NCBI RefSeq assembly: GCF_017795745.1
Contig: NZ_CP059067.1
Location: forward strand, 2,976,001-3,040,000
Direction: 5' to 3'
Length of the DNA stretch: 64,000 nucleotides
Origin: Rhizobacter sp. AJA081-3
GTDB lineage: Bacteria > Pseudomonadota > Gammaproteobacteria > Burkholderiales > Burkholderiaceae_C
This document shows positions 26,401 to 32,129 of this stretch, piece after piece (position 1 is the first letter of the stretch; each line of letters starts with the position of its first letter). The position numbers and the translations under genes are program-made. The notes beneath the pieces were generated by a model. It made no database searches. It saw only the letters and a list, made by a program, of their open reading frames with translations, and was not told the DNA's origin.

Positions 26401-29215
26401 GCTGACGATCACCGATGCCGATGCGAGCCAGTCCTCGTTCGTCGCGCGCACCGCGGTCGCCGGCACCTACGGCAGCTTCTCGATCACCACCGGCGGCGTC
26501 TGGACCTACACCCTGGCCAACACCGCCGCCAACGTGCAAGCCCTGCCGGCCGGCAGCTCGGTGACCGAAAGCTTCGTGGTCACCAGTGCCGACGGTACGC
26601 CGCGCACGGTGGTCGTCACGGTCAACGGCATCAACGATTCCCCGATCGCACAGGCTGCCAGCTTCAGCGTCGCCGAGGACGCAGCGATCGTGAATGGCTC
26701 GGTCACGGCCACCGACGTCGACACCGGCAGCACGCTGAGCTTCGCGCTCAACGGCGCGGCCCCGGCAGGCCTGACCTTCAACAGCAACGGCACCTACAGC
26801 TTCAACCCGGCCAACGCGGCCTACCAGTCGCTGGGCTTCGGGCAGTCGCAGCTGATCACCGTGCCCTACACGGTGACCGACAACAACGGCGCCACGTCGA
26901 CGGCCAACCTGGTCATCACGGTCAACGGGACCAACGATGCGCCGGTGGCCAACGTCGACACCGTGGCAGCGACCGAAGACATCGCGCTGACGATCGCACC
27001 GGCCACGCTGCTGGGCAACGACACCGACATCGACAGCGGTGACGTGCTCAGCGTCTTCAGCGTGCAGGATGCCGTGGGCGGCACGGTGGCGCTCGTGGGC
27101 GGCAACATCGTCTTCACGCCGACGCCGCAATACAGCGGTGCGGCCAGCTTCACCTACACGGTGAGGGACAGCCAGGGCGCCTCCTCGACAGCCACCGTCA
27201 ACGTCAACGTCGCCGCGGTGGCGGATGCGCCGACGCTGGTGATCGACACCTCGACCTCGACCAGCGGCACCGTCACCAGCCCGGCCCTGCCGCCGAGCAC
27301 CGGCCTGACGCGCGCGTTCTACGACAACATCGCCTCGGTCGACACATCGAACGCCGGCAACATCTCGACCCTCGAGAACGCCGTCGAGAACGCCACCCCG
27401 ACCTCGAGCTCGGTGGTCACCAACGTGTCCCTGGCCACCATCGGGCAGGACGACGCCTATCGGTACACCGGCTACATCTTCCTTCAGGCAGGCAACACCT
27501 ACACCATCAACGGCAGCCGCGACGACACGCTGATGGTCAAGCTCGGCGGCTCGCAGGTGTACGGCGTGGGCTACAACAACTACGGATCCTTCAATGCCAC
27601 GGCGTTCACGCCGGCGGTGTCCGGCTACTACTCGATCGAGGTCACGGCCTACAACGGCGACGGTCCGGGCGACCTGGACATCAACATGTCGGTCAACGGC
27701 GCGGCCGCGGTCGACCTGAGCACCGCCAACTTCAGCCTCTATGCCAACGCCAGCGGCTTCGCCGGCGGCACGGTGAACGGCCCGCTGGTGCCGAACAACG
27801 ACGGCGGCTACTTCCCGGCCGTCCACAGGGTCGGCAACGAGGACACGGCGATCCGCCTGGGCAGCATCACCGCCAGCCTGAACGACACCGACGGCTCGGA
27901 GACGCTGAGCGTGAGCATCGGCAGCATCCCGGCAGGCGCGATCCTGAGCGATGGAACGAACAGCTTCACCGCCGCCGCCGGCTCCACCAGCGTCAACGTG
28001 ACGGGCTGGGCTCTGAACAACCTGACTCTGACGCCGCCGGCCAACTTCTCCGGCAACATCTCGCTGAACGTCTCCGCCACGGCCACCGAAGGCACCGGCG
28101 CCACGGCCACCACGCAAAGCCCGCTGGTGGTGGTGGTCACGCCGACGGTCGATGCACCGGTGATCTCGGGCAACACGACGATCGTGACGATGGCCCAGGG
28201 CATCGGCGGCCAGTCGACCGTCAACCTGCCGGTGCTCGCCACGCTGGTCGACACCGACGGGTCGGAAACGCTCTCCATCGCCATCTCCGGGGTGCCGACC
28301 GGTGCGACGTTCAATCACGGAACCTCCACCGGCAACGGCGTCTGGACCTTCAGCGCCGCGAACCTCGCCGACCTGACGATGACCTTGCCGGCTGGCTACT
28401 CCAGCCCGAGCACGGGCACGGCGCTGACCGTGACGGTCGCCTCGACCGAGACGGCCAGCGGATCGGCGGACTCGGTCTCGTCGACGATCACGCTGTTCGC
28501 GGACTACACGACGTCGAACACCGGTGGCGCGAACAACAACGCCAACTCGCTCAACGGCAGCGGTGGCAACAACTACATCGACGGCCTGGGCGGTGACGAC
28601 AACATCTCGGGCAACGCCGGCAACGACTACATCATCGGCGGCAGCGGCGCCGACACGCTCAACGGCGGCAGCGGCAACGACATGCTGCTCGGCGGCATCG
28701 GCAACGACATCATCCTCGGTGGCACCGGCTCCGACATGATCCGCGGCGGTGCGGGCAACGACACGCTGACCGGTGGCGCCACTGCCGGTGCGGCGGACGC
28801 CACCGCCGACGTGTTCGCCTGGTCGCTGGCCGACGCAGGCACGGCCGGCGCGCGCGCCACGGACACCATCACCGACTTCAACGTCGGCGCGGTGTCTGCC
28901 GGCGGCGACGTGCTGGATCTGCGCGACCTGCTGTCGGGCGACGTGATGGGCGCGGGCAACACCGCGGGCAACCTGATCAACTTCATGGAGTTCGAGGTCA
29001 GCACCACCGGCGGCGTGACCTCAACGACCATCCACATCAGCTCGACCGGCCAGTTCGCCGGCGGCGTCTATGTGGCGGGCCAGGAAGACCAGGCCATCGT
29101 GCTGCAGGGCGTCAACCTGCCGACGGCACTCGGCCTGGGCGCAGGTGCCACCGACTCGCAGATCCTTCAGGAACTGCTGACCCGCGGCAAGCTGATCGTC
29201 GACAGCGCACCCTGA
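11438..29215 (+). CDS. Giant LapA-type RTX adhesin with VCBS repeats (5,925 residues)
   Basis: Surface adhesin for biofilm attachment, predicted substrate of LapBC and of the LapG protease. Domains in order: an N-terminal retention module (about 1-110, starting MKQGPAMPVIARSPEGKVVS) with a di-alanine LapG-type site PAAG at residues 95-98; cadherin/Ig-like domains with NDPPVA-type linkers (about 170-887); six VCBS repeats (about 888-1517); more Ig-like domains (1518-1819); 29 further VCBS repeats (1820-4865); mixed Ig-like and VCBS domains to about 5280; a PA14-like domain (about 5285-5430, motifs YRYTGYIFLQAGNTYTI and SRDDTLMVKLGG); two more beta domains; RTX nonapeptides GGxGxDxLx (about 5705-5782); and a C-terminal secretion signal with TDTITDFNVG and a large hydrophobic VFAWSLADAG block. 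No classical signal peptide, as expected for type I export. The ATG is preceded by a weak GCAGAGCAG. High-identity repeats make unit number liable to change. Confidence 0.95.
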   Translation: MKQGPAMPVIARSPEGKVVSLWGTALIRGADGQLRVLKVGDMVRKGDQILTTQNGIVQISNGDEPTPAAEAKAPADNDVDRAISELNSGDRQAAPAAGLAGGEGGSLEAALRVDRIAEPLGAGVLPRAADETTVQTQPDGTGTAVAEPDPAPGLPALGAPSSAISTAEEGSTTNLGLAAPTGPAANGSIRVDQVPAVGEIRKADGTLVTAGTVLTPADLPGLVYTPPADYDGVAPVGNFSYTLTADGQTVTGGTTITLAAVNDPPVATPATLTGNEDGALPVSLGGTDVDGRIVGVTVTSIPAGATLLLADGVTPVLAGQTLTPEQAATLLFRPAADFSGNQTLLFTVTDNGGAVSAPAAVSMTVVAVNDLPVPLASSGGSGSEDSPVAVRLGGTDVDGTVTSVTVTTLPGNGTLYLADGVTPVVSGTPLTPAQAASLVFVPNPDFNGNVTIGFTVTDNDGATSAPASAVVAVAPVNDGPVAGNDGASFAEDSVATGNVLGNDSDVDGPSLSVTSFVFGGVSFPAGSTAIVGGVGTLVINADGSWNFTPAANFTGPVPAIQVTTTDGSLSATSTLSLTVTPVNDAPLAQDDLASTPINTPATIAVLANDSDVEGEALTVTGASLANPAQGTVTVNPDGTLGFVPALNFTGTATITYTVRDASGASTTATVTVNVGNNTAPDGADVTRSLPEDGSYTVQAGDFGFTDADAGQTLANVRIDSLPAAGALLLNGVPVTAGTVVSLAQLAAGDLTFVPAVDGNGAPYASFGFSVQDSSGGFDTTPNTFRFDVTPVNDAPVAAIDTASTNEDTALTLTPATLLANDSDVDGDTLFITSVQGAVNGSVALVGGNVVFTPAANYNGPASFTYTVIDGNGGSSTATVNLTINAVGDAALISAGAGSVTEDVGVTGGNLSTGGTLTITDPDAGEASFQAQAVNGAYGSFSLGTNGVWTYVASNTNPAIQALGAGDTLTETFTVTSADGTSSSVVVTINGTNDAAVISAGTGSVTEDVGVVGGNIATGGTLTIADADAGEATFTAQTTAGAYGSFTLGTNGVWTYTAANTNPAIQALGVGATLTETFTVTSADGTTSSVVVTINGTNDAAVISAGTGAVTEDVGVVGGNIATGGTLTISDADSGEASFAAQTTAGTYGSFSLGTNGVWTYTASNTNPAIQALGAGDTLTETFTVTSADGTTSSVVVTINGTNDAAVISAGTGSVTEDVGVTGGNIATGGTLTISDADSGEATFTAQTAAGTYGTFTLGTNGVWTYTAANTNLAIQALGTGDTLTETFTVTSADGTTSSVVVTINGTNDVAVISTGTGSVTEDVGVVGGNITTGGTLTISDADNGEATFTAQTTAGTYGSFSLAANGTWTYVASNTNPAIQALGTGDTLTETFTVTSADGTSSSVVVTINGTNDAAVISAGTGSVTEDVGVVGGNIATGGTLTISDADGGEATFTAQTTAGSYGSFTLGTNGVWTYTAPNTNPAIQALGVGATLTETFTVTSADGTTSSVVVAINGTNDGPVAQANALSTDEDTALTIAPATLLANDSDLDGDTLTIATVQDAVNGSVALVGGNVVFTPAANYNGPASFTYTVSDGNGGTSTATVNLTINPVNDVPTANADTASTAINTTLPSIAVLANDSDADGDTLTVTSATLANPALGSVSINPDGTLAFTPALNVAGLVIINYTISDGQGGTSGATLSVNVGANNAPTGTDATITIAEDGSRALTAADFGFADADLGQTLAAVRIDALPAAGTLTLGGLAVVAGQVIDAADFGQLVYAPAPNANGNGYAGFTFSVQDSAGAFDALPNTITVNVTPAPDAAVISGVAVGTTVEDTTLSSGGQLLVSDPDAGEAAFQPQVNAAGTYGSLTIDAGGAWSYALNNGDPVVQSLGQGETRTDTFTVRSIDGTPQLITITVTGTNDAAVLSAGTGSVTEDTSVVAGNLSTGGTLTIADADAGEASFQAQATNGAYGSFSLATNGSWSYVASNSSPAIQALGAGDTLTETFTVTSDDGTTSSVVVTINGTNDAAVISAGTGSVTEDVGVVGGNIAAGGTLTIADADAGEATFTAQTTAGAYGSFTLGTNGVWTYTASNTNPAIQTLGTGDTLTETFTVTSADGTSSSVVVTINGTNDAAVISAGTGSVTEDVGVVGGNIATGGTLTISDADSGEASFTAQTTAGTYGSFSLGANGVWTYSASNTNPAIQALGTGDTLTETFTVTSADGTTSSVVVTINGTNDAAVISAGTGSVTEDVGVVGGNIATGGTLTISDADSGEATFTAQTAAGTYGTFTLGTNGVWTYTASNTNPAIQALGVGDTLTETFTVTSADGTNSSVVVTINGTNDAAVISAGTGSVTEDVAVNGGNIATGGTLAISDADSGEASFTAQTTAGTYGSFTLATNGVWTYTALNTNPAIQALGTGDTLTETFTVTSADGTTSSVVVTINGTNDAAVISAGTGSVTEDVGVVGGNIATGGTLTISDADSGEAAFTAQTTAGSYGIFTLAPNGVWTYTALNTNPAIQALGTGDTLTETFTVTSADGTTSSVVVTINGTNDVAVISAGTGSVTEDVGVVGGNIATGGTLTISDADSGEANFTAQTTAGTYGSFTLATNGVWTYTALNTNPAIQALGTGDTLTETFTVTAADGTTSSVVVTINGTNDAAVISAGTGSVTEDVGVVGGNIATGGTLTISDADSGEASFTAQTTAGTYGSFSLGTNGVWTYTASNTNPAIQALGAGDTLTETFTVTSADGTTSSVVVTINGTNDAAVISAGTGSVTEDVGVVGGNIATGGTLAISDADSGEASFTAQTTSGTYGNFTLGTNGVWSYTALNTNPAIQALGTGATLTETFTVTSADGTTSSVVVTINGTNDAAVISAGTGSVTEDVGVVGGNIATGGTLTISDADSGEASFTAQSTAGTYGSFTLAANGVWTYSALNTNPAIQALGTGDTLTETFTVTSADGTTSSVVVTINGTNDAAVISAGTGSVTEDVGVVGGNIATGGTLTISDADGGEASFTAQSTAGAYGSFTLGTNGVWTYVASNTNPAIQALGAGDTLTETFTVTSADGTTSSVVVTINGTNDAAVISAGTGSVTEDVAVNGGNIATGGTLTISDADAGEATFTAQTTAGTYGSFTLGTNGVWTYTASNTNPAIQALGTGDTLTETFTVTAADGTTSSVVVTINGTNDAAVISAGTGSVTEDVGVVGGNIATGGTLTISDADSGEANFTAQTTAGTYGSFTLATNGVWTYTALNTNPAIQALGTGDTLTETFTVTSADGTTSSVVVTINGTNDAAVISAGTGSVTEDVGVVGGNIATGGTLTISDADSGEAAFTAQTTAGSYGIFTLAPNGVWTYTALNTNPAIQALGTGDTLTETFTVTSADGTNSSVVVTINGTNDAAVISAGTGSVTEDVGVVGGNIATGGTLTISDADSGEASFTAQTTTGTYGTFTLAANGVWSYTALNANPAIQALGAGDTLTETFTVTSADGTTSSVVVTINGTNDAAVISAGTGSVTEDVGVVGGNIATGGTLTISDADSGEAAFTAQTTAGTYGSFTLGTNGVWNYTASNSNPAIQALGTGDTLTETFTVTSADGTTSSVVVTINGTNDAAVISAGTGSVTEDVAVNGGNIATGGTLTISDADSGEASFTAQTTAGTYGSFTLATNGVWTYTALNANPAVQALGTGDTLTETFTVTSADGTTSSVVVTINGTNDAAVISAGSGSITEDVGVVGGNIATGGTLTISDADSGEASFTAQSTSGTYGNFTLGTNGVWTYVASNTNPAIQALGTGDTLTETFTVTSADGTTSSVVVTINGTNDAAVISAGTGSVTEDVGVVGGNIATGGTLAISDADSGEASFTAQSTVGTYGTFVLAANGVWTYSASNTNPAIQALGTGDTLTETFTVTSADGTTSSVVVTINGTNDAAVISAGTGSVTEDVGVVGGNIATGGTLTISDADSGEASFTAQSSAGTYGNFTLGTNGVWTYVASNTNPAIQALGAGDTLTETFTVTSADGTTSSVVVTINGTNDAAVISAGTGSVTEDVAVNGGNIATGGTLTISDADSGEASFTPQTTAGTYGSFTLGANGVWTYVAANSNPAIQALGIGQTLTETFTVTSADGTSSSVVVTLRGTNDAAVISAGTGSVTEDVGVVGGNIATGGTLTISDADSGEASFTAQTTAGTYGSFTLGTNGVWTYTALNTTPAIQALGTGDTLTETFTVTAADGTTSSVVVTINGTNDAAVISAGTGSVTEDVGVVGGNIATGGTLTISDADSGEASFTAQTTAGTYGSFSLGTNGVWTYTASNTNPAIQALGTGDTLTETFTVTSADGTSSSIVVTINGTNDAAVISAGTGSVTEDVGVVGGNIATGGTLTISDADSGEATFTAQTTAGTYGSFSLGTNGVWTYTASNTNPAIQALGVGDTLTETFTVTSADGTSSSVVVTINGTNDAAVISAGTGSVTEDVGVVGGNIATGGTLTISDADSGEASFTAQTTAGTYGSFSLGTNGVWTYTALNTNPAIQALGTGDTLTETFTVTSADGTTSSVVVTINGTNDAAVISAGTGSVTEDVGVTGGNIATGGTLTISDADGGEASFTAQTTAGTYGSFSLGTNGVWTYTAANSNPAIQALGAGQTLTETFTVRSTDGTTSSVVVTINGTNDAAVISAGTGSVTEDVGVVGGNIATGGTLTVTDADAGQASFQAQASTAGSYGTFTLGANGAWTYTAVNSNPAVQALGFGQTLTETFTVRSTDGTTSTVIVTINGTNDAAVISAGTGSVTEDVGVVGGNIATGGTLTVTDADSGQASFQPQPVTAGTYGIFTLTAGGAWTYTAANGNPAVQALGAGQTLTESFTVRSTDGTTSTVVVTINGTNDAPVAQAASVSVAEDAAIVNGAVTATDIDTGATRTFALNGAAPAGLTFNSNGTYSFNPGNAAYQSLAAGQTQVITVPYTVTDNAGATSTANLVITVTGVNDTPAIGGPLTGTVREDTTLTATGTLTITDADASQSSFVARTAVAGTYGSFSITTGGVWTYTLANTAANVQALPAGSSVTESFVVTSADGTPRTVVVTVNGINDSPIAQAASFSVAEDAAIVNGSVTATDVDTGSTLSFALNGAAPAGLTFNSNGTYSFNPANAAYQSLGFGQSQLITVPYTVTDNNGATSTANLVITVNGTNDAPVANVDTVAATEDIALTIAPATLLGNDTDIDSGDVLSVFSVQDAVGGTVALVGGNIVFTPTPQYSGAASFTYTVRDSQGASSTATVNVNVAAVADAPTLVIDTSTSTSGTVTSPALPPSTGLTRAFYDNIASVDTSNAGNISTLENAVENATPTSSSVVTNVSLATIGQDDAYRYTGYIFLQAGNTYTINGSRDDTLMVKLGGSQVYGVGYNNYGSFNATAFTPAVSGYYSIEVTAYNGDGPGDLDINMSVNGAAAVDLSTANFSLYANASGFAGGTVNGPLVPNNDGGYFPAVHRVGNEDTAIRLGSITASLNDTDGSETLSVSIGSIPAGAILSDGTNSFTAAAGSTSVNVTGWALNNLTLTPPANFSGNISLNVSATATEGTGATATTQSPLVVVVTPTVDAPVISGNTTIVTMAQGIGGQSTVNLPVLATLVDTDGSETLSIAISGVPTGATFNHGTSTGNGVWTFSAANLADLTMTLPAGYSSPSTGTALTVTVASTETASGSADSVSSTITLFADYTTSNTGGANNNANSLNGSGGNNYIDGLGGDDNISGNAGNDYIIGGSGADTLNGGSGNDMLLGGIGNDIILGGTGSDMIRGGAGNDTLTGGATAGAADATADVFAWSLADAGTAGARATDTITDFNVGAVSAGGDVLDLRDLLSGDVMGAGNTAGNLINFMEFEVSTTGGVTSTTIHISSTGQFAGGVYVAGQEDQAIVLQGVNLPTALGLGAGATDSQILQELLTRGKLIVDSAP
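14098..15988 (+). repeat. VCBS repeat array 1: six tandem 315-bp units
   Basis: Six in-frame 105-residue units, each with the core ISAGTGSVTEDVG, GGTLTISDADSGEA, GTNGVWTYTA, NPAIQALG, TLTETFTVTSADGT and SSVVVTING. The first unit is the most divergent (DAALISAGAGS, GTLTITDPDAGEA), typical of the edge of an array. Units alternate between the spellings GEASF and GEATF and between TAANTNP and TASNTNP. The block is followed by Ig-like domains that separate it from array 2. Confidence 0.93.
18583..19058 (+). repeat. 476-bp exact direct repeat, copy 1
   Basis: Bases 18583-19058 are identical to 21103-21578, an offset of 2,520 bp or exactly eight VCBS units, checked line by line by eye. The match ends at single-base differences on both sides (18582 g versus a; 19059 c versus a). 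It spans about one and a half repeat units, so it cannot be explained by selection on one domain alone. Confidence 0.9.
21103..21578 (+). repeat. 476-bp exact direct repeat, copy 2
   Basis: Second copy of the block at 18583-19058. The flanking part of the same unit (about 21071-21173) instead matches another unit starting near 19191, an offset of six units. This copy therefore sits inside a mosaic unit assembled from two different donors. Confidence 0.9.
28549..28785 (+). repeat. RTX calcium-binding nonapeptide repeats
   Basis: In-frame glycine/aspartate nonapeptides within the adhesin C-terminus: GGSGADTLN, GGSGNDMLL, GGIGNDIIL, GGTGSDMIR, GGAGNDTLT and less regular ones before them. These bind calcium and fold the C-terminus outside the cell after type I export. 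They lie about 145 codons before the stop, leaving room for the terminal secretion signal. Confidence 0.93.
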
Positions 29216-29233
29216 GATACGCAGCGGACTCGT

Positions 29234-31159
29234 TCAGTCCGCCGCGTCGGCCTGCGCGCTGACCCAAGGGCCGGTCTGCCCGTCGACGCCGCACTGCCAC
29301 AGGGCGGCGGCGTCGGCCGCGTCGTTCACGCCCTCCGCCACCACCTGCAGCGACAGGCTGTGCAGCATCGCCACCAGCCCGGTGACGAAGCCGGCGCGAG
29401 TGCCGTCGCGGCTCAGGCCGTGGCTGATGGCGGCGTCGATCTTGACGTAGTCCAGCCCCAGCTCGAACAGGCGCTCGATGCGGCCCAGGCGCTCGCCGGC
29501 ATGCTCGAGGCCGAGGCGCGCACCGGTGGGTCGCAGCTGCCGACCGAGCTCGCGCACCAGCTCGAAGTGGTCGGCCGCGGCCGCCTCCGGCACCTCCAGC
29601 CAGACTTGGCGAGCCGCACGCGGCGACTGCAGGAGCTGCGCACGCAGCCGCGAGGCGAATCCGCTGTCGGCCAGCGAGCCGATCGCCAGGTTCACCGCGC
29701 GCGGCTGGCCATCGTCGTCGATCGCACTCAGCGCCAGGGCCAGCGCACGCTCGTCCAGCGCGGCGGTCAGCCGGGCGCGCACGGCCAGCGGCAGCCAGCG
29801 TGCCGCCGGTTCGAAGCTGCCGTCCAGGTCCAGCTGCACACGCAGCGGGCACTCAAGGTGCATCACCCGGCCGCCGACATCGCGCACCGGGAACGCCACC
29901 AGCGCGATGCGGCCGTCGGCCAGTGCCTCGTGGAGCCGGCGCCGCCAGCTGCCTTCACCCAGCTTGACCAACGCACTGCCGGCCCCGCCAGCGGTCTCGA
30001 CGGCGAAGGCCCCCTGCGCCTCGGCGCGCGCCAGTGCCATGTCGGCTTCGCTCATCAGCTGCGCCATCGGCACGCCGTGCGCGAGTTCGACGGCACCGGC
30101 GGCCACGGCCGCGCTCTTGCCGAAGGCCGGCAGCACGGCGCGCAGGCCTTCGGTGAGGGCCCGGGCAGTTTCCTCCGACACGCCCCCCACGGGCAGGCAC
30201 ATCGCGAAGTCCGAGCCGTTGAGGCGGCCGACGAAGCAGCCCTTCACCCGCTCCGTGTAGGCCTGCAGCGCCTGAGCGATCGCGCCGAGCATCCGGTCGA
30301 CGACATCGTGGCCAAGCGAGCGGTTGAGTTCGGCCAGGTCGAGCACGCGAAGCAGCACCAGCCCGCCTTCGGCGGCGCCGTCCTCGCGCATCAGTACCGT
30401 GGCGAGCTGGCCCATGAAGTGGTTTCGGCTGGCCAGGCCGGTGAGCGGGTCGCAATTGGCCTGCCGGCGCAGCGTCTCGACCTGCGTCGCCTGGCCTTCG
30501 AACACCATCTTCAATCGCGCGACCATCGAGTTCATCGCACGCACCAGGCGCCGAAGCTCGGGCGCCGAAGGTTCGACGACGGTGACGTACTCGCCGCGCT
30601 CCAGCGAACGCGCCTGCTCGACGGTCAGCTCCAGCGGCCGGCGGATGCGGTTGACGATCAACGCGCCGGCCAAGGCCGCGAGCAGGCCGACGATCGCCAT
30701 TGCCGCGGCGGCGCGCTTCACGGCATGCCAGAGCTCGTCGTGCGCGAAGGTGTCGTGGCTGAGCACCTCGATGCGGCCGAGCGCCCGCCAGCCGTCGGAC
30801 ACCTGCGCCACGCCGGGCACGGCCTCGATCGGCAGCAGGCGCTCGAACCAGCCCGGCGCGTCCAGCGGCGCAGGCGCCGCCTCGCGCTGGAAACGCTGCG
30901 TGCCGTCGGCAGCCACGAAGCGGATGCGCCGGTAGAAGCCGGTGTCGAATTGCGCCGACATCGCCAGCTCCATCAACGCCGCATCGCCCTTCTGCTGCGA
31001 CAGCACCAGCGCCAGCGCCGTGGCGTTGTCGCTGTTCTTCAGGCGCAACTGCGTCTGCAGCGTCTCGCGCATCGCATCGGTGTGCACCGCCACGCTGCCC
31101 AGGAATGCCAGCACCAGCACCAGGAACAGCTTGAGCCAGATCTGGCCGATCAAGGACAT
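29234..31159 (-). CDS. lapD: LapD-type c-di-GMP receptor (degenerate GGDEF-EAL membrane protein)
   Basis: Inner-membrane receptor that, when bound to c-di-GMP, holds LapG away from the adhesin. The 641-residue protein has an N-terminal helix (MSLIGQIWLKLFLVLVLAFL), a periplasmic LapD/MoxY-type domain with the conserved SDGW segment, a second helix near 160-180 and a HAMP linker. A GGDEF domain carries RLNGSDF instead of GGDEF, and an EAL domain carries LECPLRV instead of E-A-L, though KIDAAISHGL and VVAEGVND are retained. Loss of both catalytic motifs fits a receptor rather than an enzyme. The ATG at 31159 has GGAGGAAAA upstream and gives the canonical N-terminus; the frame extends to 31207. 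It lies 16 bases after lapG on the same strand, and its 3' end is 18 bases from the adhesin stop, tail to tail. Confidence 0.93.
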   Translation of the reverse strand: MSLIGQIWLKLFLVLVLAFLGSVAVHTDAMRETLQTQLRLKNSDNATALALVLSQQKGDAALMELAMSAQFDTGFYRRIRFVAADGTQRFQREAAPAPLDAPGWFERLLPIEAVPGVAQVSDGWRALGRIEVLSHDTFAHDELWHAVKRAAAAMAIVGLLAALAGALIVNRIRRPLELTVEQARSLERGEYVTVVEPSAPELRRLVRAMNSMVARLKMVFEGQATQVETLRRQANCDPLTGLASRNHFMGQLATVLMREDGAAEGGLVLLRVLDLAELNRSLGHDVVDRMLGAIAQALQAYTERVKGCFVGRLNGSDFAMCLPVGGVSEETARALTEGLRAVLPAFGKSAAVAAGAVELAHGVPMAQLMSEADMALARAEAQGAFAVETAGGAGSALVKLGEGSWRRRLHEALADGRIALVAFPVRDVGGRVMHLECPLRVQLDLDGSFEPAARWLPLAVRARLTAALDERALALALSAIDDDGQPRAVNLAIGSLADSGFASRLRAQLLQSPRAARQVWLEVPEAAAADHFELVRELGRQLRPTGARLGLEHAGERLGRIERLFELGLDYVKIDAAISHGLSRDGTRAGFVTGLVAMLHSLSLQVVAEGVNDAADAAALWQCGVDGQTGPWVSAQADAAD

Positions 31160-31175
31160 GTTTTCCTCCCGAGAC

Positions 31176-31907
31176 TCATTGGAACCCTTCCGCGCGCGCC
31201 TTCGCAAGGACTTCGCGCCAACGCGACAGGCGCACGGTCGGGTCGCCCGCGGCTGCGCCCACTGCGCCCTGCCACAGGCCTTCGCTGTTGAAGCTGAACA
31301 CCGGCGTGAGGTCGGGGCGCCGCGACGCCGGCCGGACTTCGCCGATCAGGTTGTCGAGGATCAACGGTTCACCGCCGGGCTGCGCGTAGTAGGCCAGCAC
31401 CATGTGCGCCTGCACCGCCCCGCCCGGGCCACCGATGGTCGCACGCACGTAGATCAGCCGGAGCCTGGCCACCGGCACGCCCGCGGCCATCAGGCTGAAG
31501 TACTTGGCGATCGCATAGTCCTCGCAGTCGCCCTGGCCCTTCTGGAGCGTCTCCAGCGGGCTGGACCAGTGATCATCGCTGCCCCAGGCGGTGGTGTCGT
31601 CGGTGAAGACGACCCGGCGGTTGAAGAAGTCGTTCACCGCGGCGAGCAGGCTGAGCTCGTCCAGGGCTGCGGCACCGGCCAGCAAAGGCTGCAGGGCGCT
31701 CACCGAAGCCACGGCTCGCGGGCCGATCCGCTGCGCGGCCTGCCGCATGCGGTCCTGGTCCCAGGCCTGGCCGAGCGAACCGGTCAGCGCGAGTGCCACG
31801 GCCACGAGCGCGGCAGCCGCGCGCGCCCATGCCGCCGACCGGCCGCGCCGAGGCGCGCCAGCAAGGCAAGCAGGAGCCATCGGCAGCGGCAGCATGGAAA
31901 GACGCAT
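31176..31907 (-). CDS. lapG: LapG-type periplasmic cysteine protease (BTLCP, transglutaminase-like)
   Basis: Calcium-dependent periplasmic protease that cuts LapA-type adhesins after a di-alanine and releases them from the cell. The 243-residue product (start MRLSMLPLP) has an N-terminal hydrophobic export segment (about 35-50). The papain-like triad is visible as Cys in GQGDCEDYAIAKY, His in QAHMVLAYY and Asp in LILDNL, with the family motif FNRRVVFTDD. Length fits the DUF920/BTLCP family. The frame is open to 31982; the ATG at 31907 (or 31895) is preferred because the extra residues are charged and unlike a signal peptide. It is the first gene of the lapG-lapD pair, divergent from the TolC-like gene. 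Confidence 0.92.
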   Translation of the reverse strand: MRLSMLPLPMAPACLAGAPRRGRSAAWARAAAALVAVALALTGSLGQAWDQDRMRQAAQRIGPRAVASVSALQPLLAGAAALDELSLLAAVNDFFNRRVVFTDDTTAWGSDDHWSSPLETLQKGQGDCEDYAIAKYFSLMAAGVPVARLRLIYVRATIGGPGGAVQAHMVLAYYAQPGGEPLILDNLIGEVRPASRRPDLTPVFSFNSEGLWQGAVGAAAGDPTVRLSRWREVLAKARAEGFQ

Positions 31908-32129
31908 GGACGACCTGTTCTCGTCCGTTCGATGGTCAGCTTGAGGCCATAGGCCCGGGCCGACGCGCGCTTCTGTTCGCAATCTGTTGCAAACACGCTG
32001 CCTCGTGACGTTCAGCCGTGAAAAACTTCGTGCATTACGTCACTGCTGAGTGGCCGGGCGTCAGCCCTCACTACACTCGCCAGGGCTTGTGCCGCGCCAT
32101 TGCGGTGCCTCCGTCGTAGCAGGAAGAAC

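Noticed and set aside
28551-28780. Glycine-rich nonapeptides considered as an independent small repeat element
   Set aside because: They are in frame with the adhesin and are the usual RTX calcium-binding repeats before a type I secretion signal.
30200-30350. LapD GGDEF domain considered as an active diguanylate cyclase
   Set aside because: The active-site motif is RLNGSDF, lacking the GG(D/E)EF residues needed for catalysis. The EAL motif is also lost, as expected for a receptor.
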